24,814 nucleotides of DNA from Oscillospiraceae bacterium. GTDB taxonomy: Bacteria > Bacillota > Clostridia > Oscillospirales > Ruminococcaceae. The position numbers and the translations under genes are program-made. Of the stretch, positions 7,539 to 15,327 are shown in pieces. Positions within the stretch are counted from its first letter, which is position 1, and each line of letters starts with the position of its first letter. Under the pieces are notes generated by a model that saw nothing but the letters and a program-made list of their open reading frames with translations, did no database searches and was not told the DNA's origin. The stretch lies in NCBI GenBank assembly GCA_016303195.1, contig JAEDMD010000005.1:1-24814 (forward strand). The letters are read 5' to 3'.

Positions 7539-7637
7539 CCCGACTGAGTCACGGAATGTGTCACTTCCTGCGGCTTTCAAAAACTGTGCATAATGCTGTA
7601 TTTTGTGTCGGATTTTTGTAAATTACCATCGCTTCTA

Positions 7638-7666
7638 TTGACACTTATTCCGCTATTTGCTATAAT
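7638..7666 (+). promoter_or_regulatory. perfect consensus sigma-A promoter of the polysaccharide cassette
   Basis: TTGACA (7638-7643), exactly 17 bases, TATAAT (7661-7666). A start near 7673 gives a leader of about 100 bases before the ATG at 7773. The promoter lies inside the upstream extension of the reading frame, which argues that the frame before 7773 is not translated. Confidence 0.88.
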
Positions 7667-7693
7667 TGACATAACGATGTTCAGCAGGAATGT

Positions 7694-7747
7694 GCCCTCA
7701 ACATTCCACGTCGGATACAAAATATACGTTAACGGAACATCGAGGGC
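7694..7747 (+). other. structured leader of the sugar transferase gene
   Basis: Within the leader, GCCCTC is followed by ATTCC and is complementary to a later GGAAC..GAGGGC, giving two short stems separated by an internal loop. A local hairpin, GAATGT-GCCCTCA-ACATTC, competes for the same bases. The two are mutually exclusive, which would suit regulation, but no known riboswitch class was recognised. Confidence 0.3.
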
Positions 7748-7772
7748 GGTGTTCACTGAATTTTTAACAAAA

Positions 7773-9152
7773 ATGAGTAAAAGAGATAAATATAAACGAC
7801 TTATCACCTTTGCTTCGGCTTTGGTGCTGATGGGGATACTGACAGGGATATTTGCCTTCGTCTGGTACAAGGAGTACAGCGAATCCATCGTTCTGCCGTA
7901 TTACAGGCGAGGAAACTGGACTCTCATCGCCATCTACTGCCTGCTGATATGGCTGTTTTTCAAGGCATACGGCGGATTCAAGCTGGGCTATCTGAAAAAA
8001 ACGGATATGCTATATTCGCAGCTCATCTCAATGGCCTGCGTCAATACTGTCACATACTTCCTCATAAGCCTTATCGGCCGTGACTTCATGCGTGTCGCTC
8101 CGATACTGCAAATGACATTCGTTCATTTCGGCATTATCGCTATATGGACGGTGCTGACAGGAAAGATGTATTTCCTCATATATCCGCCGAGAAAGCTGGT
8201 AATAATCTACGGAAGCAGTCAGGCGGCGGCTCTGGTAATGAAAATGAGTCAGCGTGTGGACAAGTACATGATATGCGAATCCGTAAGCGTCAGCGAGCCT
8301 CCCGAAAAGATAAGGGAGCTTATACTTAAATATGAAGGTGTCATAATCTGCGATATCCCTGCGGAACTTCGCAACGACTATCTGAAATTCTGCTTCGATC
8401 ATTCCATACGCACCTATATTGCACCGAAAATATCCGATATCATCATCCGTGGTGCTGACAATATCAGGCTTTTCGATACTCCGCTCCTCCTTTGCAGGAA
8501 TTACGGACTTGACTTCGAGGCAAGGGCTTTCAAGCGGATATTCGATATTTTCTTCTCGCTCATAAGCATTATCATTCTCAGCCCCGTCATGCTGATATCT
8601 GCCATCGCTGTGAAGATATGCGACGGCGGCCCTGTGCTGTATAAGCAGAAACGGCTCACCATCGACGAAAAAGAATTCTACGTGCTGAAATTCCGAAGCA
8701 TGATAGTGGATGCCGAAAAGGACGGAAAAGCCCGTCTTGCCGCTGAGGAGGATGACCGTATCACACCCGTGGGAAAGATATTGAGAAAATTCCGCCTTGA
8801 TGAATTTCCTCAGCTTTTCAACATCCTGAAAGGCGATATGTCCGTTGTAGGCCCAAGACCCGAACGTCCCGAACTTTCGGAGGAGTACAGGAAGGATATG
8901 CCCGAATTCGGGTTCAGATTAAAGGTCAAGGCAGGTCTGACAGGCTATGCACAGGTAACGGGCGCTTATGATACCACACCTTATGACAAGTTGAAAATGG
9001 ATCTGATGTACATTGAGAATTACTCGATGCGCCTCGATCTTCAGATAATCCTCATGACTATCAAAACAATGCTGTTCCCACCGCAGAACAATGCCGAAAT
9101 TTCAGACGGTATCCTGCTGAAACAGCAGAACAAACAGTCGAAGGATGAATGA
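7773..9152 (+). CDS. polyprenyl-phosphate hexose-1-phosphate transferase (WbaP/WcaJ type)
   Basis: Integral membrane enzyme predicted to start a surface polysaccharide by moving a sugar-1-phosphate from a nucleotide sugar to undecaprenyl phosphate. The 459 residues contain four N-terminal membrane helices, a central nucleotide-binding-like domain (VIIYGSSQAA), then the C-terminal catalytic domain: FKRIFDI and a re-entrant helix, GGPVLYKQ, LKFRSM, the catalytic RLDEFPQ (Asp343-Glu344), VVGPRPERPEL and KAGLTGYAQVTG. The frame extends upstream to 7593, but the promoter at 7638-7666 lies inside it, so the ATG at 7773 (MSKRDKYKR) is chosen. No Shine-Dalgarno is visible before it, which leaves the start less certain. 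The sugar donor cannot be read from sequence. Confidence 0.9.
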   Translation: MSKRDKYKRLITFASALVLMGILTGIFAFVWYKEYSESIVLPYYRRGNWTLIAIYCLLIWLFFKAYGGFKLGYLKKTDMLYSQLISMACVNTVTYFLISLIGRDFMRVAPILQMTFVHFGIIAIWTVLTGKMYFLIYPPRKLVIIYGSSQAAALVMKMSQRVDKYMICESVSVSEPPEKIRELILKYEGVIICDIPAELRNDYLKFCFDHSIRTYIAPKISDIIIRGADNIRLFDTPLLLCRNYGLDFEARAFKRIFDIFFSLISIIILSPVMLISAIAVKICDGGPVLYKQKRLTIDEKEFYVLKFRSMIVDAEKDGKARLAAEEDDRITPVGKILRKFRLDEFPQLFNILKGDMSVVGPRPERPELSEEYRKDMPEFGFRLKVKAGLTGYAQVTGAYDTTPYDKLKMDLMYIENYSMRLDLQIILMTIKTMLFPPQNNAEISDGILLKQQNKQSKDE

Positions 9153-9198
9153 GAAAATGCACTTATTATGTATTACGAAATAAAGGAGATAAAATAAA

Positions 9199-10233
9199 AT
9201 GAAGAACGCACTTATAACAGGAATCACAGGTCAGGACGGCTCATATCTTGCTGAGCTTCTGCTTGAAAAGGGCTACAATGTTTACGGTATATGGAGAAGA
9301 AAGGCTACTGTCGATTACGGCAATATCGCCCATCTCAAAGACAAGGTACATCTCATCTATGCAGATATGACCGACCCTGTTTCGCTTATATCCGCTATGA
9401 AAATTTCTCAGGCTGACGAGGTATACAACCTTGCGGCGCAGTCATTTGTAGCTACAAGCTGGGACACTCCTCTCAGCACCGCCGATATCGACGCTGTGGG
9501 TGTTACGAATATGCTTGAAGCTATCCGCATCGTGAAGCCCGAAGCACGTTTCTATCAGGCTTCAACTTCAGAAATGTTCGGCATGGTGCAGGAAACTCCG
9601 CAGAAGGAGACAACTCCTTTCTATCCGAGAAGCCCATACGGTGTGGCAAAGCTGTACGGTCACTGGATAACCAAGAATTACCGTGAAAGCTACGGTATGT
9701 TCACTTGTTCGGGCATCCTTTTCAATCATGAGAGCGAGCGCCGTGGAGTGGAATTCGTTACAAGAAAGATAACTCAGGCGGCTGCACGTATCAGTCTGGG
9801 CTTGCAGGAATACGTAGAACTGGGAAATATGGACTCAAAGCGTGACTGGGGACATTCTAAGGACTATGTTCGTGCAATGTGGCTGATGTTACAGCAGGAC
9901 AAGCCTGATGATTATGTTGTGGCTACAAATGAGACAAGAACTGTCCGTGAATTCGTTGAGACTGCATTCAGACACGTAGGCATCGAAGTTCAGTGGCAGG
10001 GAAGCGGAGTTGACGAGATCGGCATAAACAAGGCAAACGGCAAGACTATTGTTAAGGTCAACAAGCAGTTCTTTCGCCCTGCTGAGGTGGATATTCTCCT
10101 CGGCGACCCTTCAAAGGCTGAAAAGGTACTGGGCTGGAAGCGTGAGATAGACTTTTCACAGCTTGTTGAGCGCATGGTGAAGAATGATCTTGCTATTATC
10201 GAACATGAGATCAAGGTGAATGATATAAAGTAA
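9199..10233 (+). CDS. gmd: GDP-mannose 4,6-dehydratase
   Basis: Short-chain dehydrogenase/reductase that converts GDP-D-mannose to GDP-4-dehydro-6-deoxy-D-mannose with bound NADP. The 344 residues begin with TGITGQDG (residues 7-14), the TGxxGxxG cofactor motif. The active site shows STSEMFG (122-128) with Tyr147 and Lys151 in PYGVAK. FNHESERRG and the following VTRKIT stretch are characteristic of Gmd, with Glu where many members have Pro. AAGGAG (9183-9188) lies ten bases before the ATG, 46 bases after the transferase gene, so the two are cotranscribed. Together with the reductase at 13805 it implies GDP-D-rhamnose synthesis. Confidence 0.95.
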   Translation: MKNALITGITGQDGSYLAELLLEKGYNVYGIWRRKATVDYGNIAHLKDKVHLIYADMTDPVSLISAMKISQADEVYNLAAQSFVATSWDTPLSTADIDAVGVTNMLEAIRIVKPEARFYQASTSEMFGMVQETPQKETTPFYPRSPYGVAKLYGHWITKNYRESYGMFTCSGILFNHESERRGVEFVTRKITQAAARISLGLQEYVELGNMDSKRDWGHSKDYVRAMWLMLQQDKPDDYVVATNETRTVREFVETAFRHVGIEVQWQGSGVDEIGINKANGKTIVKVNKQFFRPAEVDILLGDPSKAEKVLGWKREIDFSQLVERMVKNDLAIIEHEIKVNDIK

Positions 10234-10251
10234 TCATGATATGGGGACATA

Positions 10252-10989
10252 ATGGAAAAAATAGGGGGATTTTTTAGTGAATACGGCGGACTTCTGCTCT
10301 GCGGACTGCCTGTGCTGGCACTTTTAGTCATACTTTTCGGCATATTCATAAAGATGCTTATAAAAAACCCGAAAAGTATGCTGGGTGCATTGTTTACGAT
10401 TCTTGGAGTCATCGCACTGTATTTGGTTATCGGCCTTATAGTAGAAGAAAAAAACTGGGATGTCGCAGTTATAATTTTTCTTATCGGCGGTATTGCCATA
10501 TGGTATACACTTCATGACCCGAAAGGAATGGTCAGGATAATTCTGACAGCAGCAGCGGCGATCGCTGTTCTTGTCGGAATAAGCCGTCTTTTCGGCATAG
10601 GACCGGCTGTTCTGGCAGGTCTCAACGGCGTAATGGCGCTTCTGATGTATCTGCCGTTTAAATATCTTATTAAGACTATAAAGCTTGAAAAGAATGGCGC
10701 ACAGACCACAGGAACTGTCATCGGCAGAACATACGGCAGAAGTGCGGGACATATAATCGGCTACACCGACATCGACGGAAATTACCACTCAGGCCAAGCA
10801 GACCTTATGCTGATACGCTGGTGGAAGAACGGCGCTGAGGTAGATGTGCTGTATGACTGTGACGCCTCGGACAATTTCACGGTAAAGACACGGGGACTGC
10901 TGAACAGTATCGTCATGTTCAGCCTGATGTTCATATTGCAGGCGGCTGTGCTGGTCGGGTCAATATGGTTTTACTTATCAATTGCGTGA
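10252..10989 (+). CDS. polytopic membrane protein with a DUF3592-like domain
   Basis: A 245-residue protein with about five N-terminal membrane helices (within residues 12-140), a soluble domain at about 155-210, and a final helix (about 217-240). The soluble part (GTVIGRTYGRSAGHIIGY, then DIDGNYHSGQ and GAEVDVLYD) resembles the small beta domain of DUF3592 proteins. That family's function is not established to my knowledge. It lies 18 bases after gmd, inside the polysaccharide cassette, and its stop codon overlaps the ribosome binding site of the next gene, so it is cotranscribed. No flippase or polymerase motif was seen. Confidence 0.75.
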   Translation: MEKIGGFFSEYGGLLLCGLPVLALLVILFGIFIKMLIKNPKSMLGALFTILGVIALYLVIGLIVEEKNWDVAVIIFLIGGIAIWYTLHDPKGMVRIILTAAAAIAVLVGISRLFGIGPAVLAGLNGVMALLMYLPFKYLIKTIKLEKNGAQTTGTVIGRTYGRSAGHIIGYTDIDGNYHSGQADLMLIRWWKNGAEVDVLYDCDASDNFTVKTRGLLNSIVMFSLMFILQAAVLVGSIWFYLSIA

Positions 10990-11002
10990 AAGGAGCATTA
11001 TT

Positions 11003-11272
11003 ATGGGAGAAATGGTTCTCAGGACGGAAAAAGGCGGCTACGCAAGGAATGACGTTCTTGCTAAAGTTGACGCTTATAACACTCTTATTCTTGCTATTGA
11101 CGAAATGAGACTATCCGATGCGGCAGTTAATGCCGAGCTGGAAAAGATAAGGAATATGCCACTTAATAAGGCAAAAGGCTTTATATTCGCAGGCTCTGGC
11201 TTCTCTGTGGAGGATACCGACAACTACATAAAAGAACTTGAAGAAACAATAATGCATAAGATAATGCTTTAA
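11003..11272 (+). CDS. small DivIVA-like protein
   Basis: An 89-residue acidic helical protein. Two segments resemble the DivIVA-domain signature in which a GY/GF pair is followed by a coiled coil: GGYARNDVLAKVDAY near the N-terminus and GSGFSVEDTDNYIKELEE near the C-terminus. In that family the motif mediates membrane or partner binding and self-assembly; a role in organising the polysaccharide enzymes is inference. The ATG at 11003 is preferred because AAAGGAG (10989-10995) lies seven bases upstream; the longer frame from 10982 would overlap the previous gene. It precedes the first glycosyltransferase by nine bases. Confidence 0.65.
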   Translation: MGEMVLRTEKGGYARNDVLAKVDAYNTLILAIDEMRLSDAAVNAELEKIRNMPLNKAKGFIFAGSGFSVEDTDNYIKELEETIMHKIML

Positions 11273-11281
11273 GAGGTAAAT

Positions 11282-12442
11282 ATGAAAATAACTTTTGACG
11301 CTGTACCCATTTGCAGCGATAAGATAACCGGCATCGGCTGGTGTGAGGTGGGACAGACTCAGGCTTTTGCAAGGATGTACCCCGATATTTCATGCGAATA
11401 CAGCTTCTTCACAAGCGGCGACAATGAGCGCATAGACCGTGTGTCAAACTTTGCAGGCGGAAATATTGGCATGAATATTTCGGGATTTTCAGGCTATCTC
11501 TACCGTGCCGCAAGTACGTTCCTGCCTGTGCCTTATTCGTGGTTCTTCGGCAGTAAGTCCGATATCACGCATTTTTTCAATTACATCATACCGCCGTTCG
11601 TTCACGGAAAAAAAGTCGTTACCGTTCATGATATGGTCTACAAGGCATTCCCCGAAACCGTCAGGGGAAGAACCCGCTTTATGCTTGAAATGGGGCTTAA
11701 ACGCTCCATGAAACGTGCGGATATCATCATTACGGATTCGGAATTCTCAAAGTCGGAGATAGTAAAATATTTTCCTCAGCATGAGAAAAAGATACGTGTA
11801 GTGCCATGCGGTGTGGACTTGGAGAGATTCCATCCGTGTACCAAGCCTGAGCGCATACCCGAAGTGAAACGCTCACTTGAGATCGAGGGGGATTACTTCC
11901 TCTACCTCGGAACTATCGAACCGAGAAAGAATCTGGAAAGGCTTATTGCCGCATACGGCCATCTTGCAGAAAAACTGGGCGAAAAATGCCCGAAGCTGGT
12001 CATGGCAGGCGGCAAGGGCTGGCTCAATGACGGCATCTACCGCCGTGTGGAAAAACTCGGACTGACGGACAAGGTGATATTCACGAAATATGTGCCGTCG
12101 GAAGACCTGAATCCGCTGATGTGCGGAGCGCTGGCATTTGTGTTCCCGTCCATATACGAGGGATTCGGTATGCCTCCGCTGGAGGCTATGGCCTGCGGAG
12201 TTCCTGTACTTGCATCGGGAGAGGCTTCACTTCCCGAAGTTACGGGAGATTGTGCGATGATATGCGACGCTTACTCCGTGAAAAGCATCGCAAAGGGACT
12301 TTATCGCCTTTGCACCGATGAAAAGCTCAGAAACGAACTGAGCCGCAAGGGGATCGAACGTGCAAAAGGCTTCACATGGGAAAGATCGGCTGAAATGCTT
12401 AAAGCTGTTTACAATGAATTGAGAACGGAGGATAAAAAATGA
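11282..12442 (+). CDS. GT4-family glycosyltransferase
   Basis: A 386-residue GT-B fold retaining glycosyltransferase, cytosolic or peripheral at the membrane. The N-terminal acceptor domain includes [14 protein letters not shown] and the linker DSEFSKSEI. The C-terminal donor domain includes [25 protein letters not shown], the EGFGMPPLE motif (E-x7-E pair) and [10 protein letters not shown]. It resembles mannosyl- and rhamnosyltransferases of O-antigen clusters, which fits a GDP-sugar donor, but the exact linkage cannot be told. GAGGT lies just upstream of the ATG. Its stop overlaps the next start (ATGA), showing tight coupling. Confidence 0.92.
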   Translation: MKITFDAVPICSDKITGIGWCEVGQTQAFARMYPDISCEYSFFTSGDNERIDRVSNFAGGNIGMNISGFSGYLYRAASTFLPVPYSWFFGSKSDITHFFNYIIPPFVHGKKVVTVHDMVYKAFPETVRGRTRFMLEMGLKRSMKRADIIITDSEFSKSEIVKYFPQHEKKIRVVPCGVDLERFHPCTKPERIPEVKRSLEIEGDYFLYLGTIEPRKNLERLIAAYGHLAEKLGEKCPKLVMAGGKGWLNDGIYRRVEKLGLTDKVIFTKYVPSEDLNPLMCGALAFVFPSIYEGFGMPPLEAMACGVPVLASGEASLPEVTGDCAMICDAYSVKSIAKGLYRLCTDEKLRNELSRKGIERAKGFTWERSAEMLKAVYNELRTEDKK

Positions 12443-12663
12443 GTGAAAATATATTTGAACTGACACCAATGGAGGAATTTCAGATGGAATTCGAGCGCTA
12501 TTTCCCTGATTTCTACGACGCACTCATCAATGACAGGCTGGACGGTGACGAAGAACTCCGCAGAAGAACTGACAGAATGAATGACCTTGCTCAGAAGGCA
12601 GGCATTGAAAGCCTCGGTCAGTATACTATAAATTATATGAACGAGCGTGGATACAAAGTATGA
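12439..12663 (+). CDS. small acidic protein between two glycosyltransferases, unknown
   Basis: A 74-residue soluble, acidic and probably helical protein (FELTPMEEFQMEFERYFPDF, then charged repeats, ending NYMNERGYKV). It overlaps both neighbouring glycosyltransferase genes by four bases (ATGA at each end), with a GGAGG site just ahead of its start, so it is almost certainly translated. I recognise no domain. Its coupled position suggests a partner or regulator of the transferases (inference). Confidence 0.7.
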   Translation: MSENIFELTPMEEFQMEFERYFPDFYDALINDRLDGDEELRRRTDRMNDLAQKAGIESLGQYTINYMNERGYKV

Positions 12664-13808
12664 GTCTGCGGATATTGGAGGTCAACAAGGCTTATTATCC
12701 CCACACAGGCGGTATCGAGACTCTTGTGAAGCAGTATTCGGAGGAACTCGGAAATATCAGCAATGTTGAGGTGAAAACCCTCGTCTGCCGTGACGGCAGA
12801 GGCGGAACTTCCCGTGAGATGATCGACGGAGTTGACCTGACAAGAGCAGGCAGTTTCGGTACTTATTTCTCATGTCCGCTGTCGGCATCATTTATAGGGC
12901 TTTTCCGAAAAATGGCGAAAAATGCCGATGTTGTGCATATCCATGTGCCGTTTCCCCTTGCTGATGCCGCACTTATGCTGTCGGGCTTCCGTGGGAGAGT
13001 GGCAGTTTCTTGGCACAGCGATATAGTCAAGCAGAAAAAGCTGATGCTGGCATACAAGCCGTTCATGCGCTATCTGCTGAAGCGTGCAGACTGCATAATC
13101 ACCGCTACTGAGGGACACGTTAAGGGTTCGGGATATCTTCCCGAATTCGCAGACAAGTGCGTCACTGTCCCGTATGGCATAACTCCCGAAGATTACCTGA
13201 ATATTGAGAAAATCCCGTTCCTGACAGAAAAATGCGCCAACAAGGACAGCGTGAAGCTGTTTTTCACGGGCAGACTGGTCTATTACAAGGGTGTGGAGGT
13301 GCTTCTCAGGGCATTCCGCTATGTGGTCGGAAAGGGCTGTAAATGCGAGCTTTTCATTGCAGGAAGCGGTGAACTTGACAGCAGGCTGAAAAATATGGCG
13401 GAGATTTACGGTATCGCAGAAAAAGTTCATTTTCTGGGATTTCTCCCCGATGAACAGCTCAAACAGGCTTATGCGGACTGCGATATATTCATTCTTCCGT
13501 CGGTGGCAAAAAGCGAGGCGTTCGGTATCGTTCAGCTTGAAGCGATGATATACGGCAAGCCCGTGATAAATACCGATCTTCCGTCTGGTGTGCCTTATGT
13601 GAGTCTGCACGGAAAGACGGGATTCACGGTAAGACCCGATGACCCTAAGCACCTTGCGTCAGCCATTATCCGGCTTGCAAATGACGGCAGTCTCCGTGAA
13701 AGATTCGGAAATGCCGCAAAACAGCGTGTTCTGGATGAATTCAACGAAAAAGATGTTATAAAAAAACTCTATGACGTTTTGTCAGATGAAAGGAGTGCAG
13801 ACAAGTGA
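12660..13808 (+). CDS. GT4-family glycosyltransferase
   Basis: A 382-residue GT-B enzyme. The acceptor domain opens with ILEVNKAYYPHTGGIETLV, whose HTGGIE is typical of GT4, and has HIHVPFPLADA and SWHSDIVKQK. The donor domain has FFTGRLVYYKGVEVLLRAF, LFIAGSGELDSRL, VHFLGFLPDEQL, and SEAFGIVQLEAM with the E-x7-E pair. It is close in style to the mannosyl- and rhamnosyltransferases of D-rhamnan or mannan clusters, consistent with gmd and rmd alongside. Its start overlaps the small gene's stop, and its stop overlaps the GTG start of the reductase. Confidence 0.92.
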   Translation: MSLRILEVNKAYYPHTGGIETLVKQYSEELGNISNVEVKTLVCRDGRGGTSREMIDGVDLTRAGSFGTYFSCPLSASFIGLFRKMAKNADVVHIHVPFPLADAALMLSGFRGRVAVSWHSDIVKQKKLMLAYKPFMRYLLKRADCIITATEGHVKGSGYLPEFADKCVTVPYGITPEDYLNIEKIPFLTEKCANKDSVKLFFTGRLVYYKGVEVLLRAFRYVVGKGCKCELFIAGSGELDSRLKNMAEIYGIAEKVHFLGFLPDEQLKQAYADCDIFILPSVAKSEAFGIVQLEAMIYGKPVINTDLPSGVPYVSLHGKTGFTVRPDDPKHLASAIIRLANDGSLRERFGNAAKQRVLDEFNEKDVIKKLYDVLSDERSADK

Positions 13809-14746
13809 AAGCACTTATAATCGGCGCAGGCGGATTCGTGGGAGGATACCTCATCCGTGAGCTTTCTTCAGCAGGATGGGATGTTCACGCTTCATGTCTG
13901 CCTACTGAAACTATCAGGGGAAATTGCACCGTCCATCACCTTGATATCATGGAAAAGGATAGCATAACCGCTCTGCTGAATAATGTTATGCCTGATATTA
14001 TATATCACCTTGCGGCACAGAGTTCAGTATCGGTATCATGGAAAAAACCCCAGCTTACCGCAGAAATAAACGTTATCGGCACGATAAATGTCCTTGAAGC
14101 CCTGCGTGAAGCGGAGAAAAAGGACATAAGAACGATACTTATAGGTTCGGGCGAGGAATACGGCTTCATCCGTCAGGGTGCGTGTCCGCTTTCGGAAACG
14201 GAAAGTCTGAATCCCGGAAATATCTATGCGGCAACCAAAGCCTGTCAGGGAATGTTGGGCGAGATTTACGCAAGAGCGTACAAAATGGATATCGTCATGG
14301 TCAGGGCTTTCAATCACTCAGGCCCTGAACAGTCGGAAATATTCGTTATCTCGGACTTCTGCAAGCAGGTGGCTGAGATAGAAAAGGGCATGAGAGAACC
14401 TGTTATCTGCGTGGGAAACCTCGAAGCAATGCGTGATTTCACCGATGTTCGTGACGTTGTGAAGGCTTACAGACTGCTCGGCGAAAAGGGAAAGAGCGGA
14501 CAGGCATACAATGTCGGACGAGGCAGGGCTGTAAAGATACAGTACATCCTCGACACTGTTCTCAGCTTTGCGGAAAAGCCCATCGAAGTGAAGCATGACC
14601 CGAAACGCATGAGAGCTTCGGATATCCCGCTGATAGAGCCTGATGTGGCTAAAATATACGCTGATACGGGCTGGAAAGCAGAAATATCTATGGAGCAGAC
14701 CATAAGGGATACGCTGGATAACTGGCGGACTAAGTTAAAGGAGTGA
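13805..14746 (+). CDS. rmd: GDP-6-deoxy-D-mannose (GDP-4-dehydro-D-rhamnose) reductase
   Basis: Short-chain dehydrogenase/reductase expected to reduce the Gmd product to GDP-D-rhamnose. The 313 residues start with GAGGFVG (7-13), the GxxGxxG motif, followed by YHLAAQSSVSVSW, GSGEEYG, catalytic Tyr141 and Lys145 in YAATK, FNHSGPEQ, RDFTDVRDVVKAY, NVGRGRAVKI and a DPKRMRASDIP segment. These match Rmd better than the GDP-L-fucose synthase branch. The start is a GTG overlapping the previous stop (GTGA), with AAAGGAG a few bases upstream. The overlap with the glycosyltransferase places the sugar supply and its use in one coupled unit. Confidence 0.88.
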   Translation: MKALIIGAGGFVGGYLIRELSSAGWDVHASCLPTETIRGNCTVHHLDIMEKDSITALLNNVMPDIIYHLAAQSSVSVSWKKPQLTAEINVIGTINVLEALREAEKKDIRTILIGSGEEYGFIRQGACPLSETESLNPGNIYAATKACQGMLGEIYARAYKMDIVMVRAFNHSGPEQSEIFVISDFCKQVAEIEKGMREPVICVGNLEAMRDFTDVRDVVKAYRLLGEKGKSGQAYNVGRGRAVKIQYILDTVLSFAEKPIEVKHDPKRMRASDIPLIEPDVAKIYADTGWKAEISMEQTIRDTLDNWRTKLKE

Positions 14747-14751
14747 ACCAT

Positions 14752-15120
14752 ATGTCCGATATACGACTTACCAACGAGAAAATGCTGACTTTCACAGGAC
14801 ATGAGAAGATCGGCACTTTCAAGGCAGCCGAGAAGCTGACAGAGTTCGGAGAAAAGCAGAATATTGCCAATGAAGCCCTTGCCGCAAATGTAAACGATCT
14901 TATCAAGAGAGTCTGTGCAATTGAGGACAGAGAGCTTAAAGACAGAGATATCATGCGTAAAATAGCCGATGAGCTGACTGCGTTCAAGCGTGATCTTGAC
15001 CGTGTGAGACTTTCTTCAAAGCTGAATAATACTGCGATCGAGCGCCTTGACCATGCTATAAAGCAGTTACAGGAACTCAGCGGTGACAGCAAGCTCGAAG
15101 AAAAGCCGTCGGATACATAA
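14752..15120 (+). CDS. coiled-coil protein closing the polysaccharide cassette, unknown
   Basis: A 122-residue, highly charged, nearly all-helical protein with heptad-like stretches (about residues 35-115), no membrane segment and no recognised domain. The ATG at 14752 is chosen because AAAGGAG (14737-14743) is eight bases upstream; the in-frame GTG at 14743 overlaps that site. It is coupled to the end of rmd, so it belongs to the cassette. A scaffold or chain-length role is conceivable, as coiled coils serve this role in some polysaccharide systems, but this is speculation. Confidence 0.7.
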   Translation: MSDIRLTNEKMLTFTGHEKIGTFKAAEKLTEFGEKQNIANEALAANVNDLIKRVCAIEDRELKDRDIMRKIADELTAFKRDLDRVRLSSKLNNTAIERLDHAIKQLQELSGDSKLEEKPSDT

Positions 15121-15143
15121 TACCATGCCGATTTGTTATGACA

Positions 15144-15160
15144 GAAATTTGTCAAATTTC
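15144..15160. promoter_or_regulatory. palindrome just upstream of the atp promoter
   Basis: GAAATTT-GTC-AAATTTC is a perfect 7-bp inverted repeat ending 11 bases before the -35 box. It interleaves with a second repeat, TGACA (15139-15143) and TGTCA (15150-15154). It could be an operator for the atp operon or a weak stem-loop at the end of the polysaccharide transcript; no T-run follows. Confidence 0.35.
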
Positions 15161-15171
15161 CCTCGGAACAC

Positions 15172-15200
15172 TTGACATTGTAACCGTTTTGTTATATCAT
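15172..15200 (+). promoter_or_regulatory. sigma-A promoter of the ATP synthase operon
   Basis: TTGACA (15172-15177), 17 bases, TATCAT (15195-15200). A start near 15207 gives a leader of about 120 bases. The leader opens with the small hairpin GGATA-ATA-TATCC (15211-15223). Confidence 0.78.
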
Positions 15201-15270
15201 ATAAGGGTATGGATAATATATCCTAAGGTCATAAAATAGTAAAAAAAATACGCTATTCTGACTGGAACTG

Positions 15271-15309
15271 CGGAGATCTGGCACAGCGCTGTCTCCGTTT
15301 TATTTTATC
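15271..15309 (+). terminator. terminator-like hairpin in the atp leader (possible attenuator)
   Basis: CGGAGA (15271-15276) pairs with TCTCCG (15292-15297) around a 15-base GC-rich loop that can fold further. TTTTATTTTAT follows directly. It lies downstream of the atp promoter and ends just before the atpB ribosome binding site, so it would interrupt atp transcription unless relieved. It could instead end read-through from the polysaccharide cassette. Confidence 0.5.
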
Positions 15310-15327
15310 TTGAAGGAAGGTGTTATA

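Noticed and set aside
7593..7772. Upstream 60-codon extension of the sugar transferase
   Set aside because: A perfect sigma-A promoter lies inside it (7638-7666), so mRNA from that promoter cannot include the ATG at 7593. The added residues contain no clear family match, and the protein is full-length without them.
13805..14746. GDP-L-fucose synthase as an alternative for the reductase
   Set aside because: The GSGEEYG, FNHSGPEQ, NVGRGRAV and DPKRMRASDIP segments fit GDP-6-deoxy-D-mannose reductase better. The fucose synthase pattern was not seen, although substrate use is not proven.
15207..15327. Known riboswitch in the atp leader
   Set aside because: No conserved core of a class I can recognise by eye was found. 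Only a terminator-like hairpin is supported.
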